Shown here one piece after another: positions 17,410 to 26,113 of a DNA stretch of 64,000 bases (position 1 is the first letter of the stretch; the number at the start of each line of letters is the position of its first letter). The notes under the pieces were generated by a model, which was given only the letters and a program-made list of their open reading frames with translations, was not told the origin of the DNA and made no database searches. Source of the DNA: Actinophytocola sp044466355. GTDB taxonomy: Bacteria; Actinomycetota; Actinomycetes; Mycobacteriales; Pseudonocardiaceae. The position numbers and the translations under genes are program-made. The stretch covers positions 248,001 to 312,000 of the forward strand of contig NZ_JBITMQ010000013.1 of the NCBI RefSeq assembly GCF_044466355.1, read 5' to 3'.

Positions 17410-19119
17410 TCAGCGGCGGCGGATGCAGATCGTGTAGTTGAGGTACTCGCCCCACGCGCCGTTGTCCTCCCAGCCGTGCCAGCCGTCCGAGCCGCACAGG
17501 CTCGGGTCGAACGTGTCGGAGTCGTAGCCGGACACGTAGTGGGTCGCGTTGTCGCAGTCGGTGAACGTGGGGTCGGTGTCGTCGCCGGAGCCGACCAGCA
17601 CGAGGCAGTGGTTCATCCGGGCGTAGGCGCCGTCGTTGCCGTACCGGAAGGTCATGCACACCCGCGTGGACAGGTCCGGGTCGTCCTCCTCCCGGTAGGT
17701 GCTGAGCCGCACCCGCACGTCGTCACCGCAGTCGTCGTGGGTGGACGTGCCGTGGAGGACGGTGAGCACCTCGAACACGTAGTCCTCGCACGGGACGACC
17801 TCCCACGGGGTGTCCGGGTCCTCGGCCCAGGCGCAGTCGCCCTCGTCGGCGTCGTAGACGGAGTCGTACTCCTCCTCCTCGGTGGTCGTTTCCTCGGTGT
17901 ACTCGGGGGACGGCTCGTCGGTGGTGGTCGTCTCCTCCTCGGTCGTGGTGTCCGTGGTCTCGTCGCTGTAGGCGTAGGTCGGCGTGTCCTCGGTCGTGGT
18001 CGTCGACGACGAGTCCGCGCTGCTGTCGGTGTCCCGCTCGGGCCACAGCGCCCACACCACGAGGCAGGCGATGACCACGAACCCGGCGACGGCGGCCCAG
18101 ATCGGCCCGGCCGGGTTGGTGGCGCGGGGCCGCGCCACGGCGACCGGCTCCGGGGGCAGGTGCCGAGTGACGGCCATCGTCACCGGGTCGTGCGGAACGG
18201 CGACGGTCTCGTCGTCCCTCGGCGCTGACAGGAGGGCGGCGACCTCGGCTTCCTGGTGCGTGATCAGGTCGTGCACCGGCCGCGGCCACGGCTTCGTGGC
18301 CGGGGTGATCAGGGGCGCGAGGTCTTCGAGCAACCCGGCAGGCGTCGGCCGCTCCGCCGGGTCCTTGGCGAGGCAACGCTCGACGACGCCGCGCACCTCG
18401 TCGGGGACCGCGCTCAGGTCGGGCTGGGAGTGCACGACGTTGTACAGCGTCTGCGGGGTCGACGGCCCGACGAACGGGCCCTTGCCGGTGCACGCGAGGA
18501 ACAGCACGCAACCGAGGGAGAAGACGTCGCTGGCCGAGGTCAGCGCACCGCCCTCCGCCTGCTCGGGGGACATGAAGCCCGGCGAGCCGATCAGCCAGCC
18601 GGTGTGCGTGATCTCGCTGCCGCCTTCGCTGTCGGCGGCGCGCGCGATGCCGAAGTCGATCACCCGTGGGCCGTCGGCGGACAGCAGCACGTTGGACGGC
18701 TTCAGATCGCGGTGCACCAGGCCCGCGCCGTGCACGTCCACCAGCGCCGCGGCCAGCCCGGCCGCGAGGCGCACCGCGGCGTCCGCGGGCAGCGGGCCGG
18801 CCTGCGCGATCACGTCGGCCAGCGACGGTCCCGGCACGAACACCGACGCCAGCCACGGGGTCGGCGCGTCGGCGTCCGCGTCGACCACGGCCGCGGTGTA
18901 GGCACCGGACACCCTGCGGGACGCGGACACCTCACGGCGGAACCGGGACCGGAAGTCCTCGTCCTCGACCAGCTGCGCGCGCACCAGCTTGACGGCCACC
19001 AGCCGTCCGTCGGGGCCGGTGCCCAGCAGCACCCGGCCCATCCCGCCCCGGCCCAGCTCGGCCAGGATCCGGTAGCGCCCGATCTCCCTCGGGTCCGACG
19101 CACCCAGCGCTTTGATCAC
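17410..19119 (-). CDS. Transmembrane Hanks-type serine/threonine protein kinase
   Basis: This is a 569-residue PknB-type receptor kinase. The kinase domain (about 15-270) has the G-R-G-G-M-G loop, V-A-V-K lysine, H-R-D-L-K-P-S-N catalytic loop, D-F-G, and S-P-E-Q in place of APE. After a juxtamembrane stretch comes one membrane helix at about residues 343-362. Next is a Thr/Glu/Ser-rich linker of about 70 residues, then an extracellular domain with about eight cysteines that could form disulfides. No PASTA repeats are present, so it is not a cell-wall-sensing PknB orthologue. The ligand is unknown. Confidence 0.9.
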   Translation of the reverse strand: MIKALGASDPREIGRYRILAELGRGGMGRVLLGTGPDGRLVAVKLVRAQLVEDEDFRSRFRREVSASRRVSGAYTAAVVDADADAPTPWLASVFVPGPSLADVIAQAGPLPADAAVRLAAGLAAALVDVHGAGLVHRDLKPSNVLLSADGPRVIDFGIARAADSEGGSEITHTGWLIGSPGFMSPEQAEGGALTSASDVFSLGCVLFLACTGKGPFVGPSTPQTLYNVVHSQPDLSAVPDEVRGVVERCLAKDPAERPTPAGLLEDLAPLITPATKPWPRPVHDLITHQEAEVAALLSAPRDDETVAVPHDPVTMAVTRHLPPEPVAVARPRATNPAGPIWAAVAGFVVIACLVVWALWPERDTDSSADSSSTTTTEDTPTYAYSDETTDTTTEEETTTTDEPSPEYTEETTTEEEEYDSVYDADEGDCAWAEDPDTPWEVVPCEDYVFEVLTVLHGTSTHDDCGDDVRVRLSTYREEDDPDLSTRVCMTFRYGNDGAYARMNHCLVLVGSGDDTDPTFTDCDNATHYVSGYDSDTFDPSLCGSDGWHGWEDNGAWGEYLNYTICIRRR

Positions 19120-19182
19120 GTTTCCTCCGTAGCGACAAGCTCCGGGGAGAACGCTAGGGACGGCACATGAGGTTCTTCTGAC

Positions 19183-19228
19183 ACGCGAAGGCCCCTCGCG
19201 CCGGGTGTGGCACGAGGGGCCGTCGCGT
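19183..19228 (-). terminator. Strong intrinsic terminator after the MMPL gene
   Basis: On the minus strand, directly after the MMPL stop, ACGCGA plus GGCCCCTCG (19183-19198) pairs with CGAGGGGCC plus TCGCGT (19213-19228). This gives a 15-bp stem with one mismatch and a 14-base loop. There is no T-run, as is usual in actinomycetes. It should separate the exporter transcript from the kinase gene. Confidence 0.8.
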
Positions 19229-19230
19229 GG

Positions 19231-21399
19231 TCAGCCGACCGAGACGGGATCTCGTTCACTCGCCGACGGCGGGGGCGGGGCCTGCGCGCGGTCGCCGTGA
19301 CCCGGCCACCAGGCCGCGTGGCCCAGCAACGCGGTGAGGCTCGGCACCAGGAACATCGACATCACGAACGCCGCGATCAGGATGCCGACGGACACCGCGA
19401 AGCCCATCTCCATCAGGAACGAGACGCCGGCCAGCAGCATCGACGCGAACGTGCCCGCGAGGATCACGCCCGCCGCGCCGACGGACGGGCCGCCGTGCTC
19501 GACCGCCAGGTCCGCGGCCGTGCGCGGGTCGTTGCCGAGCTTCGCCTCCTCGCGCAGTCGCGCGATCATCAGGATGTTGTAGTCCGTGCCGATCGCCACC
19601 ACGAACAGGTACACGAGCATCGGCAGCATGAACGACACCCCTGGCCGGTCACCGATGCCCTGGAACACCAGCACGGTCGCGCCCATGGTCGAGAAGAACC
19701 CGACGACCACGGCCAGCATCAGGTAGAGCGGCGCCACGATGCTGCGCAGCATCAACCCGAGCACGAGCGCGATCAGCACACCCGCGACCGGGAAGATCAC
19801 CCACAGGTCCCGGGTGTTGGCGTCCCGGATGTCGGCGAACGCCGAGGTCAGGCCGCCCACCTTCGCCTCGCTGCCGTCCGGCGCCTGCGCGTGCGCCACG
19901 TCCCGCAGCTGACCGTCCACGAGGTCCAGCGACTCGTTCGCGTACGGGCTCGTGTCGAGCAGCAGGTCGATCTTGGCGATGTTCCGCTCTTCGTTCAGCG
20001 TGGCGGGCTGCCCGGTCGGGCTCGGCATCACGCCGCCGACACCGGGCACGTCGTCCAGCTTCTTCGCGTAGGCGGCGAGCTCCTGCTCGTCGAGCGTGCC
20101 GCTGTTCGCCTTCACGTACACCGACGTCGGGTTCAGCGCACCGGACGGGAAGCCGGTCTCCATGTACTCCAGACCGCGCGCGGACTCGGTGTCGCTGGGC
20201 AGCTGACCGGTCTGGTCGTAGTCGGTGTCGAACCCGAACATGCCCAGCGCCAGCGCCACCATCACGCCGCCGGACGCGACCGCCACGACCCCGGGACGGC
20301 GGCCGGTGAACGTGCCGAGCCGCTGGAACACCGTGCCCTTCGGCGTGCGCTGCCAGGACTTCGACGGCCAGAACACCTTGGTGCCCACCAGGGACACGAC
20401 CGCGGGCACGAGGGTGACCGACGCGAACGCCATCAGCACCACCGCGATCGACAGGCCCGGCCCGAAGCTCGTGAACGCGCCGAACACCGCCAGCAGCAAC
20501 GCCATGAACGCGATCACGATGGCCGCCGCCGCGGACGCGATGACCTCGCCGACCCGGGCCACGGCCGCGACGAGCGCGGTCTTCGGGTCGTCCCCGGCCC
20601 GAAGCCGTTCGCGGTAGCGGAACAGCAGGAACACGATGTAGTCGGTGCCGACGCCGTACAGCACGATCGTCATCACGATCTGCACCGACTGGTCGACCTG
20701 GAAGTCGAACGCCTGCGCCAGCCACGCGACCACCCCCGGTGCGATCGCGCTGACCACGCCGACCGTGACGATCGGCAGCAGCGCGGCGACGGGGCTCCGG
20801 TAGATCAGCAGCAACAGGCCGATGATCAGGACGATGGTAGCCGCGCCGACGATCACCAGCGCGGTGTCGAACGCGTCTGCGTTGTCGGCGAACATCGCGA
20901 CGTCACCGGTGACCGCGTACTCCAGGTCGGTGCCGTCGAACCCGTCGGTGGCCCGCTCGCGGATCTCCTCGATCGCGTCGACGAGCTTCGGATCGTCCCC
21001 CATGCCTTCCAGCCCGACGCTGACCAGTTGCACATTCTTGTCGGGGGACAGGAGCTGGTCGCCGGTCATCGCTGCGGTGACCCGGTCGATCCCCGCGTCG
21101 GTGAGGTCCTTCGCGAGTGCCCCGATCGCGGTCCGGTCACCCTCGGACAGCGCCTCGCTGTCCTGCCGCTTGACCACGATCGTCGCGCTGGCCTGGTCGG
21201 TCCGCCCGAACGACTGCTCGGCCAGTTCGCCCGCCTGCACGGACTCGTAGTCCGCGGGCAGGAAGTTGGCCTGGTCGCGGGTGGTGACGTCGGCGAGCGT
21301 CGGCGCGAACGCGACGATCGCGACGGTGATCAGCAGCCATCCCGCGATCACTTTCCACGGGTTGTGCACGACCAGACGCCCCAGTCGTTCGAACATCAT
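19231..21399 (-). CDS. MMPL-family RND transporter
   Basis: The 722-residue exporter has the MMPL layout of two repeats, each one helix plus a large periplasmic loop plus five helices, with D-Y-I-V-F-L-L-F-R-Y-R-E and the equivalent D-Y-N-I-L-M-I-A-R-L-R-E in the two halves. MMPL proteins export lipids or drugs using the proton gradient; the substrate here is unknown. A TetR regulator is encoded divergently 135 bases away, with a palindrome between them, which suggests inducible efflux. Confidence 0.9.
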   Translation of the reverse strand: MMFERLGRLVVHNPWKVIAGWLLITVAIVAFAPTLADVTTRDQANFLPADYESVQAGELAEQSFGRTDQASATIVVKRQDSEALSEGDRTAIGALAKDLTDAGIDRVTAAMTGDQLLSPDKNVQLVSVGLEGMGDDPKLVDAIEEIRERATDGFDGTDLEYAVTGDVAMFADNADAFDTALVIVGAATIVLIIGLLLLIYRSPVAALLPIVTVGVVSAIAPGVVAWLAQAFDFQVDQSVQIVMTIVLYGVGTDYIVFLLFRYRERLRAGDDPKTALVAAVARVGEVIASAAAAIVIAFMALLLAVFGAFTSFGPGLSIAVVLMAFASVTLVPAVVSLVGTKVFWPSKSWQRTPKGTVFQRLGTFTGRRPGVVAVASGGVMVALALGMFGFDTDYDQTGQLPSDTESARGLEYMETGFPSGALNPTSVYVKANSGTLDEQELAAYAKKLDDVPGVGGVMPSPTGQPATLNEERNIAKIDLLLDTSPYANESLDLVDGQLRDVAHAQAPDGSEAKVGGLTSAFADIRDANTRDLWVIFPVAGVLIALVLGLMLRSIVAPLYLMLAVVVGFFSTMGATVLVFQGIGDRPGVSFMLPMLVYLFVVAIGTDYNILMIARLREEAKLGNDPRTAADLAVEHGGPSVGAAGVILAGTFASMLLAGVSFLMEMGFAVSVGILIAAFVMSMFLVPSLTALLGHAAWWPGHGDRAQAPPPPSASERDPVSVG

Positions 21400-21440
21400 G
21401 CCTCCCCTGTCGATATGCGGCCCCCGAATCCACGCACCAG

Positions 21441-21460
21441 TCTACCTGCCGCCCGGTAGA
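21441..21460. promoter_or_regulatory. Candidate TetR operator between MMPL and tetR genes
   Basis: TCTACC (21441-21446) and GGTAGA (21455-21460) form an inverted repeat with an 8-base spacer in the divergent intergenic region, about 40 bases upstream of the MMPL start. Length and position fit a TetR-family operator that could control the exporter. Confidence 0.55.
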
Positions 21461-21534
21461 TAAGATCGTTTGAGGGGCTCAGCCGGGCGAACGCTAACGT
21501 GAGCGGGCTGAGAAACTGCTGAGGAGGAACGCGG

Positions 21535-22119
21535 ATGGACGGGGACACCCGCGAGACGATTCGTGCGGTTGCCCTGGAGCTGTTCTCGGACAAGGGGTTC
21601 GAGCAGACCAGCCTACGGGAGATCGCCGAACGTGTCGGGCTGACGAAGGCCTCGCTGTACTACCACTACCCGTCCAAGCAGGCGCTGCTGCTCGCGGTCG
21701 TGGATCCGGTGATCACGGGCTGGCGGTCGATCGTCGACGACACGGCGAGGCTCGAACGCAGCCCCGACACCGTGCGATCGGTCGTCGAGCGGTGCCTGGA
21801 GGTGTTCCTGCGCAACCGGTCGGTGGCGGGGATCTTCCAGCGTGACGCCGCCGGGGTGGCCGTGGTGCTCGGTTCGCTGTGGGACGACGTGATGGACCTC
21901 GGGAAGCGGCTCGTCGCGTGGCTCGCCGGCCCGTCGCCGACGTCCGCGGACCGGTTGCGTGCGATCGCCGCGATGGAGGTGCTCGGCGCGGTCCTGTCCT
22001 CGGCGACGTACCAGGACGACGGCGAGTTCACCGACGACGAGATGCGCGCCGTGTTCTCACAGGCGGCGATGGACGTGCTCCGGCTGCCCGTTGAACCCGC
22101 CGGGTCCGGTACGCGTTAG
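21535..22119 (+). CDS. TetR-family transcriptional regulator
   Basis: The 194-residue repressor has the canonical N-terminal TetR helix-turn-helix (A-L-E-L-F-S-D-K-G-F-E-Q-T-S-L-R-E-I-A and L-T-K-A-S-L-Y-Y-H-Y-P-S-K). The C-terminal part is a helical ligand-binding domain with an unknown ligand. It is divergent from the MMPL exporter and likely represses it. AGGAGGA precedes the ATG. Confidence 0.9.
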   Translation: MDGDTRETIRAVALELFSDKGFEQTSLREIAERVGLTKASLYYHYPSKQALLLAVVDPVITGWRSIVDDTARLERSPDTVRSVVERCLEVFLRNRSVAGIFQRDAAGVAVVLGSLWDDVMDLGKRLVAWLAGPSPTSADRLRAIAAMEVLGAVLSSATYQDDGEFTDDEMRAVFSQAAMDVLRLPVEPAGSGTR

Positions 22120-22158
22120 TCGGTATGACCCTGTCTCTCCACGCATAGGACTTCTTCG

Positions 22159-23043
22159 ATGTTTCGACGCGTTGGTGTTGTACTGGCCGCCCTGCTCGTG
22201 TTCTCACCCGGTCTTGCCGCCGCGGCCCCGGCGTTCCCCACGACGATCGACCTGCCGAACGGGTTCCAGCCGGAGGGCATCGCGATCGGCCCAGGCCCGG
22301 TGGCCTACTTCGGGTCGCTGGCCGACGGCGACATCTACCGGGCCGACCTGCGGACCGGTCGCGGGAAGGTGATCAGCGAAGGGCCCGGCACGCCGTCGGT
22401 GGGCATGAAGACGGACGCCAAGGGGCGTCTGTACGTCGCGGGCGGCGCCGCCGGGAACGCGCGGGTGGTCGACACGCGTACCGGCACGGTGCTGGCGTCC
22501 CACCAGCTGACCACGGCGGCCGCGTTCGTGAACGACGTGGCGCTGGCCGGCGGCTCGGCGTGGTTCACCGACTCGGTGAACCAGCGGCTGTACCGGCTCG
22601 ATCGCGGCACCGTCACGATGGTCCCGATCACCGGCGACCTGGTCTACGGCACGGGCTTCAACGCCAACGGCATCGCGCCGACGCCGGACGGCGAGGCCCT
22701 GCTGGTGGTGCAGTCCAACACGGGCAAGCTGTTCCGCGTGGGCTTCGACGGCCGTTCGACCGAGGTCGCGCTGGACTACACGCTCACGAACGGCGACGGC
22801 CTGCTGCTGTCCGGACGGACCCTGTACGTCGTGCAGAACCGGCTGAACACGGTGGCGGTGCTGCACCTCGACCGCCACGCCACGAGCGCGACGCTCACGA
22901 CCACGCTGACCGACGAGCGGTTCGACGTGCCGACCACGGTCGCCGCGTTCGGGCACCGGCTGTACCTGCCGAACGCCCGCTTCGGCACGACGCCGGGGCC
23001 CGACGTGGAGTACCAGGCGGTCGCTGTTCCGGCGCCGCGCTGA
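22159..23043 (+). CDS. Secreted SMP-30/gluconolactonase-like beta-propeller protein
   Basis: The 294-residue product has a signal peptide (about 1-23, cleaved near A-A-A-A-P) and repeated beta-propeller blades with G-N/D-I-Y-R-A-D and G-K-L-F-R-V-G patterns, typical of SMP-30 or NHL-like six-bladed propellers. Such proteins are often lactonases, but catalytic metal ligands cannot be placed with confidence. The start is ATG. It lies 39 bases downstream of tetR, so co-transcription is possible. Confidence 0.7.
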   Translation: MFRRVGVVLAALLVFSPGLAAAAPAFPTTIDLPNGFQPEGIAIGPGPVAYFGSLADGDIYRADLRTGRGKVISEGPGTPSVGMKTDAKGRLYVAGGAAGNARVVDTRTGTVLASHQLTTAAAFVNDVALAGGSAWFTDSVNQRLYRLDRGTVTMVPITGDLVYGTGFNANGIAPTPDGEALLVVQSNTGKLFRVGFDGRSTEVALDYTLTNGDGLLLSGRTLYVVQNRLNTVAVLHLDRHATSATLTTTLTDERFDVPTTVAAFGHRLYLPNARFGTTPGPDVEYQAVAVPAPR

Positions 23044-23147
23044 GCTTCCGGAGGACCTGCTCGGCTGTCCACTGCACGCGGACGCGCACGTCGTCGCGGT
23101 CGACCGCCATGTGGATGGGCCGGTCCCGCGTAGACGCGTCCGCGGGC

Positions 23148-23447
23148 TCAGGCCTTGCCCGCGACCTCGGCGCGCGCGAGCGCGATCGCGTCGGTCACGC
23201 GGCTGCGGGCGACCCCGAGCCTGCGCGCGAGCTCGGAGGCGCCGATGGGTTCCGGACCGGTGGTGTTGGCCTCCAGGAGCGCGTGGCGGCGTTCGTGGGA
23301 GAGCACCGCCTTGGTGACCTCGATCAGTTCCTTGGCGGCGCGGGCGCGCTCGACGGGGTCGAAGCCGCGGAGCGCGGTGAGGTCCTGGATCAGTTGTTCA
23401 AGGGTCCGGTCAGCCTTGGAGGGACGGCGGCGCTGGGGAGTGGTCAT
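23148..23447 (-). CDS. Small helix-turn-helix protein
   Basis: The 99-residue basic protein ends in a helix-turn-helix resembling sigma region 4 (I-G-A-S-E-L-A-R-R-L-G-V-A-R-S-R-V-T-D-A-I). The N-terminal half is helical and may mediate dimerisation. Its target is unknown, and no adjacent operon suggests a role. Confidence 0.7.
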   Translation of the reverse strand: MTTPQRRRPSKADRTLEQLIQDLTALRGFDPVERARAAKELIEVTKAVLSHERRHALLEANTTGPEPIGASELARRLGVARSRVTDAIALARAEVAGKA

Positions 23448-23513
23448 GAACCAACTGTGCTCCCTAGGCAGTGCGATGTCAAACTGCGGGGGAGCGCAGC
23501 GTGTCCGCCTACA

Positions 23514-23541
23514 GAAAACGCCCCAGGTGCGTGACCTGGGG
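23514..23541 (-). terminator. Intrinsic terminator of the tRNA-Asn gene
   Basis: Read on the minus strand, CCCCAGGT and ACCTGGGG form a perfect 8-bp stem with a 5-base loop (23521-23541), followed by CGTTTTC. It begins 6 bases after the 3' end of the tRNA. Confidence 0.85.
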
Positions 23542-23547
23542 CGGGAG

Positions 23548-23620
23548 CTCCTCCAGCTGGACTCGAACCAGCAACCCTTCGATTAACAGTCGAATGCTCT
23601 GCCAATTGAGCTATGGAGGA
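23548..23620 (-). tRNA. tRNA-Asn (GTT)
   Basis: A 73-base cloverleaf has a 7-bp acceptor (TCCTCCA/TGGAGGA) with discriminator G, a D-arm around AGCTCAATTGGCAGAGC, the anticodon loop CTGTTAA giving GTT, and a T-arm with loop TTCGAGT. The CCA is not encoded. An intrinsic terminator follows. Confidence 0.97.
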
Positions 23621-23757
23621 TCGCCTGCCGGACCCCGTCCGGCGAGAGCTAACTCTAGCGCATGCCGGAACGGGGGTTCGCGCCACCCGGCGATCGGGGC
23701 GCGCGTGGGGGAAGATGGAGGGGAAACAGCAGGTCGAGCCATGGGAGGCGAGGACAC

Positions 23758-23994
23758 ATGAAGGCGTTCATCCTGGGCGCCGCGGTCGGGTACGTGCTGG
23801 GTGCGAAGGCGGGCCGTAGCCGATACGACCAGATCATGCGGACCTACCGCAAGGTCGCCGACCACCCGGCCGTGCAGGGCGCGGCGGGCATCGCGCGGGC
23901 CAAGGTCGGTGAGAAGACCGGCCTCGGCAACAAGAGCAAGACGACGGCCCAGCAGAGCAACGGCCGGCGTGAGCCTGCCTACACCCCGTCGTGA
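23758..23994 (+). CDS. Small conserved actinobacterial protein, YtxH-like
   Basis: The 78-residue product has a short hydrophobic N terminus (residues 2-15, glycine-rich), then a basic helical segment (Y-D-Q-I-M-R-T-Y-R-K-V) and a polar tail. The pattern resembles small YtxH-like envelope proteins. GAGGCGAGG precedes the ATG. Its 3' end overlaps the deaminase-like gene by 26 bases. Confidence 0.6.
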   Translation: MKAFILGAAVGYVLGAKAGRSRYDQIMRTYRKVADHPAVQGAAGIARAKVGEKTGLGNKSKTTAQQSNGRREPAYTPS

Positions 23995-24964
23995 TCCGCG
24001 GGGGCTGCCGAAGGCGCAGCTCCACCTGCACCTGACCGGTGCCATGCGGCCGGCCACGCTCCTCGAGCTGGCCGGCCGCCACGGCATCACGGTGCCCCCG
24101 CCACTCCCCGGTGGCGCCGGGACGTGGGCGGCCTTCCAGGACCGCTACGACGCGTCCCGCGCGACGCTCCGCACCCCGGCCGACATCGCACGCGTCATCG
24201 CCGAAGCGGCGGCCGACGACGCCGCCGACGGTTGTCGCTGGCTGGAGATCCAGGTCGACCCGACGTCGTACGCGCCCGTGTTCGGCGGACTCGAACCGGT
24301 GCTGGAGGCGGTCCTCGCCGGGGCCGCCGCCGCGCCCATCCCGGTCGGCGTGCTGATCGCGTCCAGCTGGCAGCGCCCGCCCGCCCACGCGGAGGCACTC
24401 GCCAAGCTGGCCGCCAGGTACGCCCCGCACGGGGTGGTCGGCTTCGGGCTCTCCAACGACGAACGGGGCGTGGACGTCGCCGACTTCGTACCCGCGTTCC
24501 GGGTCGCCGCCGACGCCGGGCTCCTGGGGGCGCCGCATTCGGGTTTCTACACCCCGGCCGCGCACGTGCGGTCCTGCGTGGAATTGCTCGGCGCGTCCCG
24601 GATCGGCCACGGGACCTCCGCCATCGTCGATCCTTCGGTGGTCGCGCTGCTCGCGGAACGACAGGTGGCGGTGGAGATCTGCCCGACGTCCTACCCGCCG
24701 TTCGGCGTGCACGAACTGGCCGCCATCCCCGTGCGCTCGTTCCTGTCGGCCGGGGTGCCGGTGGCGTTGTCGACCGACGATCCCTTGCTGTTCGGGGTCG
24801 GGCTGGCGGGGCAGTACGAGATCTGCCGGGACGTGCTCGGGCTGACGGACGCCGAGCTGGCCGCCGTCGCCGCGGGCGGCATCCGGGCCTCGGCCGCCCC
24901 GGATTCGTTGAAGAAGACGCTGCTCACCGAGGTCGACGAGTGGCGCTCTTGCGAAAGCAAGTAA
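23969..24964 (+). CDS. Adenosine deaminase-family amidohydrolase with altered active site
   Basis: The 331-residue protein has the amidohydrolase layout of the adenosine deaminase family: L-P-K-A-Q-L-H-L-H-L-T-G near the N terminus, the G-H-G motif (R-I-G-H-G-T), and the metal-binding S-T-D-D-P. In classical enzymes the H-A-G-E motif supplies a metal His and the catalytic Glu. Here the site reads P-H-S-G-F, so the Glu is replaced by Phe. H-L-D-G is also H-L-T-G. Metal ligands remain, so it may act on a different nucleoside or purine, or be weakly active. GTG 23969 is chosen by homology of the N terminus. Confidence 0.75.
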   Translation: MSLPTPRRDPRGLPKAQLHLHLTGAMRPATLLELAGRHGITVPPPLPGGAGTWAAFQDRYDASRATLRTPADIARVIAEAAADDAADGCRWLEIQVDPTSYAPVFGGLEPVLEAVLAGAAAAPIPVGVLIASSWQRPPAHAEALAKLAARYAPHGVVGFGLSNDERGVDVADFVPAFRVAADAGLLGAPHSGFYTPAAHVRSCVELLGASRIGHGTSAIVDPSVVALLAERQVAVEICPTSYPPFGVHELAAIPVRSFLSAGVPVALSTDDPLLFGVGLAGQYEICRDVLGLTDAELAAVAAGGIRASAAPDSLKKTLLTEVDEWRSCESK

Positions 24965-24988
24965 CCTTTCCGCACACACCGTTCACTG

Positions 24989-25062
<74 letters not shown>

Positions 25063-25138
25063 CTGTCAGGTAATACGAAGGGACTCTATCCCGCATACAG
25101 CTTGAAGGTCAAGGGATTCGGGCCGTAGACTTCGCCGC

Positions 25139-26113
25139 ATGAGCGACGACGTCGAGCCCCTGCGTCCCCTGATCCAGGACTGGGAGCGACACCTCCGGGC
25201 GAAGAACCGTGCGCCCAACACCATCACCACCTACCTACGCAGCGCCGAGGAGTTCGTCGACTACCTCGAGGGGCAGGGCAAGCCCGCGTATGCCGAAGCG
25301 CTGGACGCCGCGTCGGGCGGGCACAAGCTCGTCGAGGACTTCATGGTCTACATGCAGGCGCGCCCGCACCGACGCACCGGCAGGCCGATCACCGCGGGCC
25401 AGGCGGCCAAGCACTACCGCCAGCTCCAGCAGTTCTGCCGCTGGCTCGACGAGGTGGAAGACCTCATCGCCGTGACGCCGTTCTCGAAGACCTCGCCGCC
25501 GTCCATCCCTGACGTGCCGGTGGACGTACTTACCGCCGACCAGCTGCGGGCGCTCGTCGCGGCTGCCGCGGGCAAGGACTTCACCCACCGGCGCGACGAA
25601 GCGCTCATCCGGCTGTTCGCCGACACCGGCTGCCGGGCCGACGAGGTCGCGACGCTGCGGCTGGAGCGCGAGGGCCCGGACGGGAAGGTGTCCGACATCG
25701 ACTTCGACCACGACACCATCCACGTCATGGGTAAGGGCCGGCGCCCGCGGGTCGTGCCGTTCGGGCCCACCACCGGCGAGGCGCTGCGGCGCTACATCCG
25801 GGCCCGGCGGCGCCACAGCTGGGCGGGGAGGTCGGATGCGGTCTGGCTGGGCCGCCAGGGGGAGCTGACGGCCGACGGCATCCGGTCGCTCCTGGACCGC
25901 CGGGCCGACCAGGCAGGGGTGCCACACGTGCACCCGCACATGTTCCGGCACACCCTCGCCCACCGCTGGCTGGCGGCCGGAGGCCAGGAGCACGACCTCA
26001 TGCGCGTCATGGGCTGGCGCTCGCGGGAGATGGTCGCGCGGTACGGAGCCTCCGTCGCGGACGAGCGGGCCCGGGACGCGCACCGTCGCCTCGACCTGAC
26101 GAAGGACCTCTAG
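25139..26113 (+). CDS. int: Tyrosine-family site-specific integrase
   Basis: It catalyses prophage integration and excision at the adjacent tRNA. The 324-residue protein has an N-terminal SAM-like DNA-binding domain (about 5-105, N-T-I-T-T-Y-L-R-S-A-E-E-F). The catalytic domain has the first Arg (T-G-C-R-A-D-E-V), H-x2-R (H-M-F-R-H-T), and M-G-W-R followed by the nucleophile Tyr in M-V-A-R-Y-G. Its stop shares the bases CTAG with the stop of the converging membrane-protein gene. No excisionase is recognisable nearby. Confidence 0.93.
   Translation: MSDDVEPLRPLIQDWERHLRAKNRAPNTITTYLRSAEEFVDYLEGQGKPAYAEALDAASGGHKLVEDFMVYMQARPHRRTGRPITAGQAAKHYRQLQQFCRWLDEVEDLIAVTPFSKTSPPSIPDVPVDVLTADQLRALVAAAAGKDFTHRRDEALIRLFADTGCRADEVATLRLEREGPDGKVSDIDFDHDTIHVMGKGRRPRVVPFGPTTGEALRRYIRARRRHSWAGRSDAVWLGRQGELTADGIRSLLDRRADQAGVPHVHPHMFRHTLAHRWLAAGGQEHDLMRVMGWRSREMVARYGASVADERARDAHRRLDLTKDL

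Noticed and set aside
19207..21459. A 750-codon open frame opposite the MMPL gene
   Set aside because: It is a GC-bias shadow: Arg/His/Gly/Gln-rich low-complexity translation, no ribosome site, and complete overlap with a well-supported transporter.
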